From JAJFUI01 sp039679885 (GTDB lineage: Bacteria > Planctomycetota > Planctomycetia > Pirellulales > Thermoguttaceae): a DNA stretch of 7,675 bases. The translations under genes and the position numbers were made by a program. Below the pieces are notes generated by a model. It searched no databases. It saw only the letters and a program-made list of their open reading frames with translations, and was not told the origin of the DNA. The stretch spans positions 1 to 7,675 of the forward strand of contig JBDKUC010000105.1 of assembly GCA_039679885.1 (NCBI GenBank), read 5' to 3'. The number at the start of each line of letters is the position of its first letter. The first letter of the stretch is position 1. This document shows, piece after piece, positions 6,086 through 7,675 of the stretch.

Positions 6086-6114
6086 TTGGCCCGGCGGGGC
6101 GGCAATGCTATAGT
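6086..6114 (+). promoter_or_regulatory. Candidate sigma-70-type promoter of the lipoprotein gene
   Basis: TTGGCC (6086-6091, 4 of 6 to TTGACA) and TATAGT (6109-6114, 5 of 6 to TATAAT) are separated by exactly 17 nt in otherwise GC-rich DNA. Transcription would begin near 6121, leaving a leader of about 90 nt before the ATG at 6211. Confidence 0.5.
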
Positions 6115-6210
6115 CCGCGCCGTCTTGTCTCAAGGTAGAAGGCACACTAGCGGCGGCCGGAACGTTTCCGGACGACCCACGGCGCACGCCGGCGAGGACG
6201 ACGCAGAGCC

Positions 6211-6906
6211 ATGAGGGGTACCAGCCGACGACTTCTGTTCCTGCTCTGCGGCTTGGCGGCCGTTGCGCTGGGCGGCTGCGCCGACCTGGACTTCCTGCCC
6301 GTCTGGTTCCCGTTCCAGGGACCGATTTCCGACAAACTGCCGGGCGTGAAGACGCCGGCCGAGCGGATCGCGGAGCTGCAGAAGCTGGCCGACACCGCGG
6401 CGAGCCATTCCGAGGAGGAGAAGCAGAAGATTTCGGAGGAGTTGGCCGTCTCGATGCGCAACGAGCAGGATCCGCTGATCCGTGTGCAGATCATCCGAAC
6501 GCTGGGTTGTTATCCCGGGTCGGCGGCCGACGCGATTCTGAAAGCGGCGTTGAGTGACACCGAAACGAACGTCCGCTTGGCGGCATGCGAAGGGTGGAGC
6601 CATCGGAACGATGCCAACGCGGTCGCCCTGCTGAGCGAGACCTTGAAGGGCGACGTGAAGGGCGACGTCCGCCTGGCTGCGGCCCGCGCGTTGGGCGAGA
6701 CGCATCATCCGGCGGCCGTGCCCGCCTTGGGCGAGGCCTTGTCCGATCCCGACCCGGCCATGCAGTATCGGGCCGTTCTTTCGCTGGAAATGGTCACAGG
6801 CAAGGACCTCGGACGCAACGTCGAACGGTGGCAGGAATATGTCAAAAACCCGCCGAAAGGCGACAAGACTCCGACGATGGCGGAACAGATGCGAAGTCTG
6901 TTCTGA
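6211..6906 (+). CDS. HEAT-repeat lipoprotein
   Basis: The product is 231 aa. Its start is a lipoprotein signal: basic MRGTSRR, hydrophobic core, then LGGC with the lipidated cysteine at 23. Glycine at -2 is a less common but acceptable lipobox. After a linker and a charged helix (about 48-84), three to four HEAT-like helical repeats follow, recognised by the D-x-x-V-R-x-x-A-A pattern: about 87-115, 116-147, 150-180 and a weaker one at 181-200. Such repeats usually form protein-binding solenoids, so a scaffold role on the periplasmic face is likely; no enzymatic motif is seen. The C-terminus is short and polar. The start follows a weak GAGG at 6194-6197, 13 nt from the ATG, but the signal peptide makes it convincing. 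The next gene on this strand begins 224 nt later, so co-transcription is possible but unproven. Confidence 0.85.
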   Translation: MRGTSRRLLFLLCGLAAVALGGCADLDFLPVWFPFQGPISDKLPGVKTPAERIAELQKLADTAASHSEEEKQKISEELAVSMRNEQDPLIRVQIIRTLGCYPGSAADAILKAALSDTETNVRLAACEGWSHRNDANAVALLSETLKGDVKGDVRLAAARALGETHHPAAVPALGEALSDPDPAMQYRAVLSLEMVTGKDLGRNVERWQEYVKNPPKGDKTPTMAEQMRSLF

Positions 6907-7130
6907 GCTAGGGTAGTCAGTGGTCAGCGTGTTCGGGCAGGTCACGGCGGAAAGCTAACTACAAACAGATAATCATGGGCGCGTTGCCGTTGCTTCCAGG
7001 GACGAAAAAACATACGATAGCGGTGGCTCCCGCTGCGCCGTGCCATCTGCGGATCTGCAATCCGCCGGAAGGACATTACTCGCTTCAGCCGCTCTGGTGC
7101 GGCGGCGGCCCACACCAAGGCGGTGAACGC

Positions 7131-7675
7131 ATGCAGTCCGTCCGCATCACCGAACAGTTCAAGACCCTGATGGCCGTCGCCCGGCAGATGACCGAATCGG
7201 CCGAGGCCGAGGCCATCTTGCTGCTCTTGGAAGGCCCGATCGAGTGGTCGCGGGTGAGGAATCTGGCCGGCAAAGCCAAGGTCGTCGTGGCTGGCGATGT
7301 GCTCGAAGAACTGGCTGACGCCAAGGAAGCCGGGCTGATGACCGTGCGGCTCGATATGCCGAACAGCCCTGTCTATGAGCGGCTTACCCAGTCGGTCCTC
7401 GAAGCCGTGGCCGACGACCTGCTTACCGCCGGTTCCAGCGTCGTGGCCCTCTATAGCGGGTTCGACGCCGCGACCGTCGATTCTCTGAGCGTCATCAACC
7501 TCGATGAGCACCTAAACCGGCTGACGGGCCGCGACCTGCGGCAGCTCGAAACCCGTGTGCCGCTCGACACGCTCAAGATCGTCGTCGATCTGGCCGTCGA
7601 GATCGGCCGCGAGGGACGCGAGGGAAAGCCGGTGGGCACGCTGTTCGTCGTCGGCGACAGCCGCAAGGTGCTGGC
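7131..7675 (+). CDS. Diadenylate cyclase (DacZ/DisA_N-type), 5' part only
   Basis: The frame is open to the window edge, giving the first 181 residues. Residues 1-135 look like the alpha/beta domain related to the pyruvate kinase C-terminus that precedes the cyclase in DacZ-type enzymes (AEAILLLLEGPIEW at 26-39, VVVAGDVLEEL at 51-61). Residues 142-181 match the opening of the DAC domain: RVPLDTL, EIGREGREGKPVGT (157-170) and LFVVGDSRKVL. Such enzymes join two ATP molecules into c-di-AMP, a second messenger for ion and osmotic balance. The DGA and RHR catalytic motifs would lie downstream and cannot be checked. The ATG at 7131 is chosen because the domain begins right after it and AAGG lies 10 nt upstream. 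An in-frame ATG at 6975 would add 52 residues without domain character. No transmembrane segment is seen, which argues against CdaA. Confidence 0.85.
   Translation, partial: MQSVRITEQFKTLMAVARQMTESAEAEAILLLLEGPIEWSRVRNLAGKAKVVVAGDVLEELADAKEAGLMTVRLDMPNSPVYERLTQSVLEAVADDLLTAGSSVVALYSGFDAATVDSLSVINLDEHLNRLTGRDLRQLETRVPLDTLKIVVDLAVEIGREGREGKPVGTLFVVGDSRKVL

Noticed and set aside
6130..6945. A 271-codon minus-strand frame opposite the lipoprotein gene.
   Set aside because: The plus strand has a lipobox and HEAT repeats; this frame has neither a signal nor domain-like composition.
6990..7018. Possible promoter for the cyclase gene (TTGCTT, 17 nt, TACGAT).
   Set aside because: Only 3 of 6 and 4 of 6 consensus matches, so it cannot be told from chance.
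6907..7130. Possible terminator or small gene between lipoprotein and cyclase.
   Set aside because: No stem followed by a T-run was seen, and the in-frame ATG at 6975 only extends the cyclase with non-domain sequence.

Overview
The window reads as chromosomal DNA of a GC-rich planctomycete, probably a Pirellulales-like lineage. This rests on gene content (a DUF1570 metallopeptidase, a small HEAT-repeat lipoprotein, a DacZ/DisA-type diadenylate cyclase) and on spacers packed with short hairpin repeats of the kind I associate with planctomycete genomes. No database search was run, so the taxon is an inference.

Layout. Positions 1-332 hold no gene, only a dense set of short hairpins, including three copies of a REP-like unit. 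From about 5725 down to 333, five genes are read on the minus strand, in transcription order: a 168-aa helical protein of unknown function (5725-5219), an SPFH/YdjI-type protein with an unusual C-terminal domain (5033-3690), a 133-aa four-helix membrane protein (3670-3269), a two-domain FbpB/ThiP-like ABC permease (3250-1724) and an exported DUF1570 protein with an HExxH motif (1637-333). The last three junctions are short (19, 18 and 86 nt between chosen starts and stops). The first is a 185-nt gap filled with 7-bp repeats. A divergent spacer (5726-6210) with repeat hairpins and candidate promoters follows. On the plus strand are a HEAT-repeat lipoprotein (6211-6906) and the 5' part of a diadenylate cyclase gene (7131 to the window edge).

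How the genes may work together. The SPFH protein, the helical protein and the small membrane protein look like an envelope-associated module: YdjI-type SPFH proteins lack membrane anchors and are usually recruited by partners. The permease is a transport component without its ATPase or binding protein in view, so its link to the SPFH module is only positional. The plus-strand pair is probably a separate unit; the cyclase would make c-di-AMP, but its catalytic motifs lie beyond the window.

I found no complete new defence or mobile system. The most interesting points are the SPFH fusion and its companion gene, a REP-like hairpin with compensatory stem changes, and a DUF1570 gene whose 5' end is built from a dispersed repeat.
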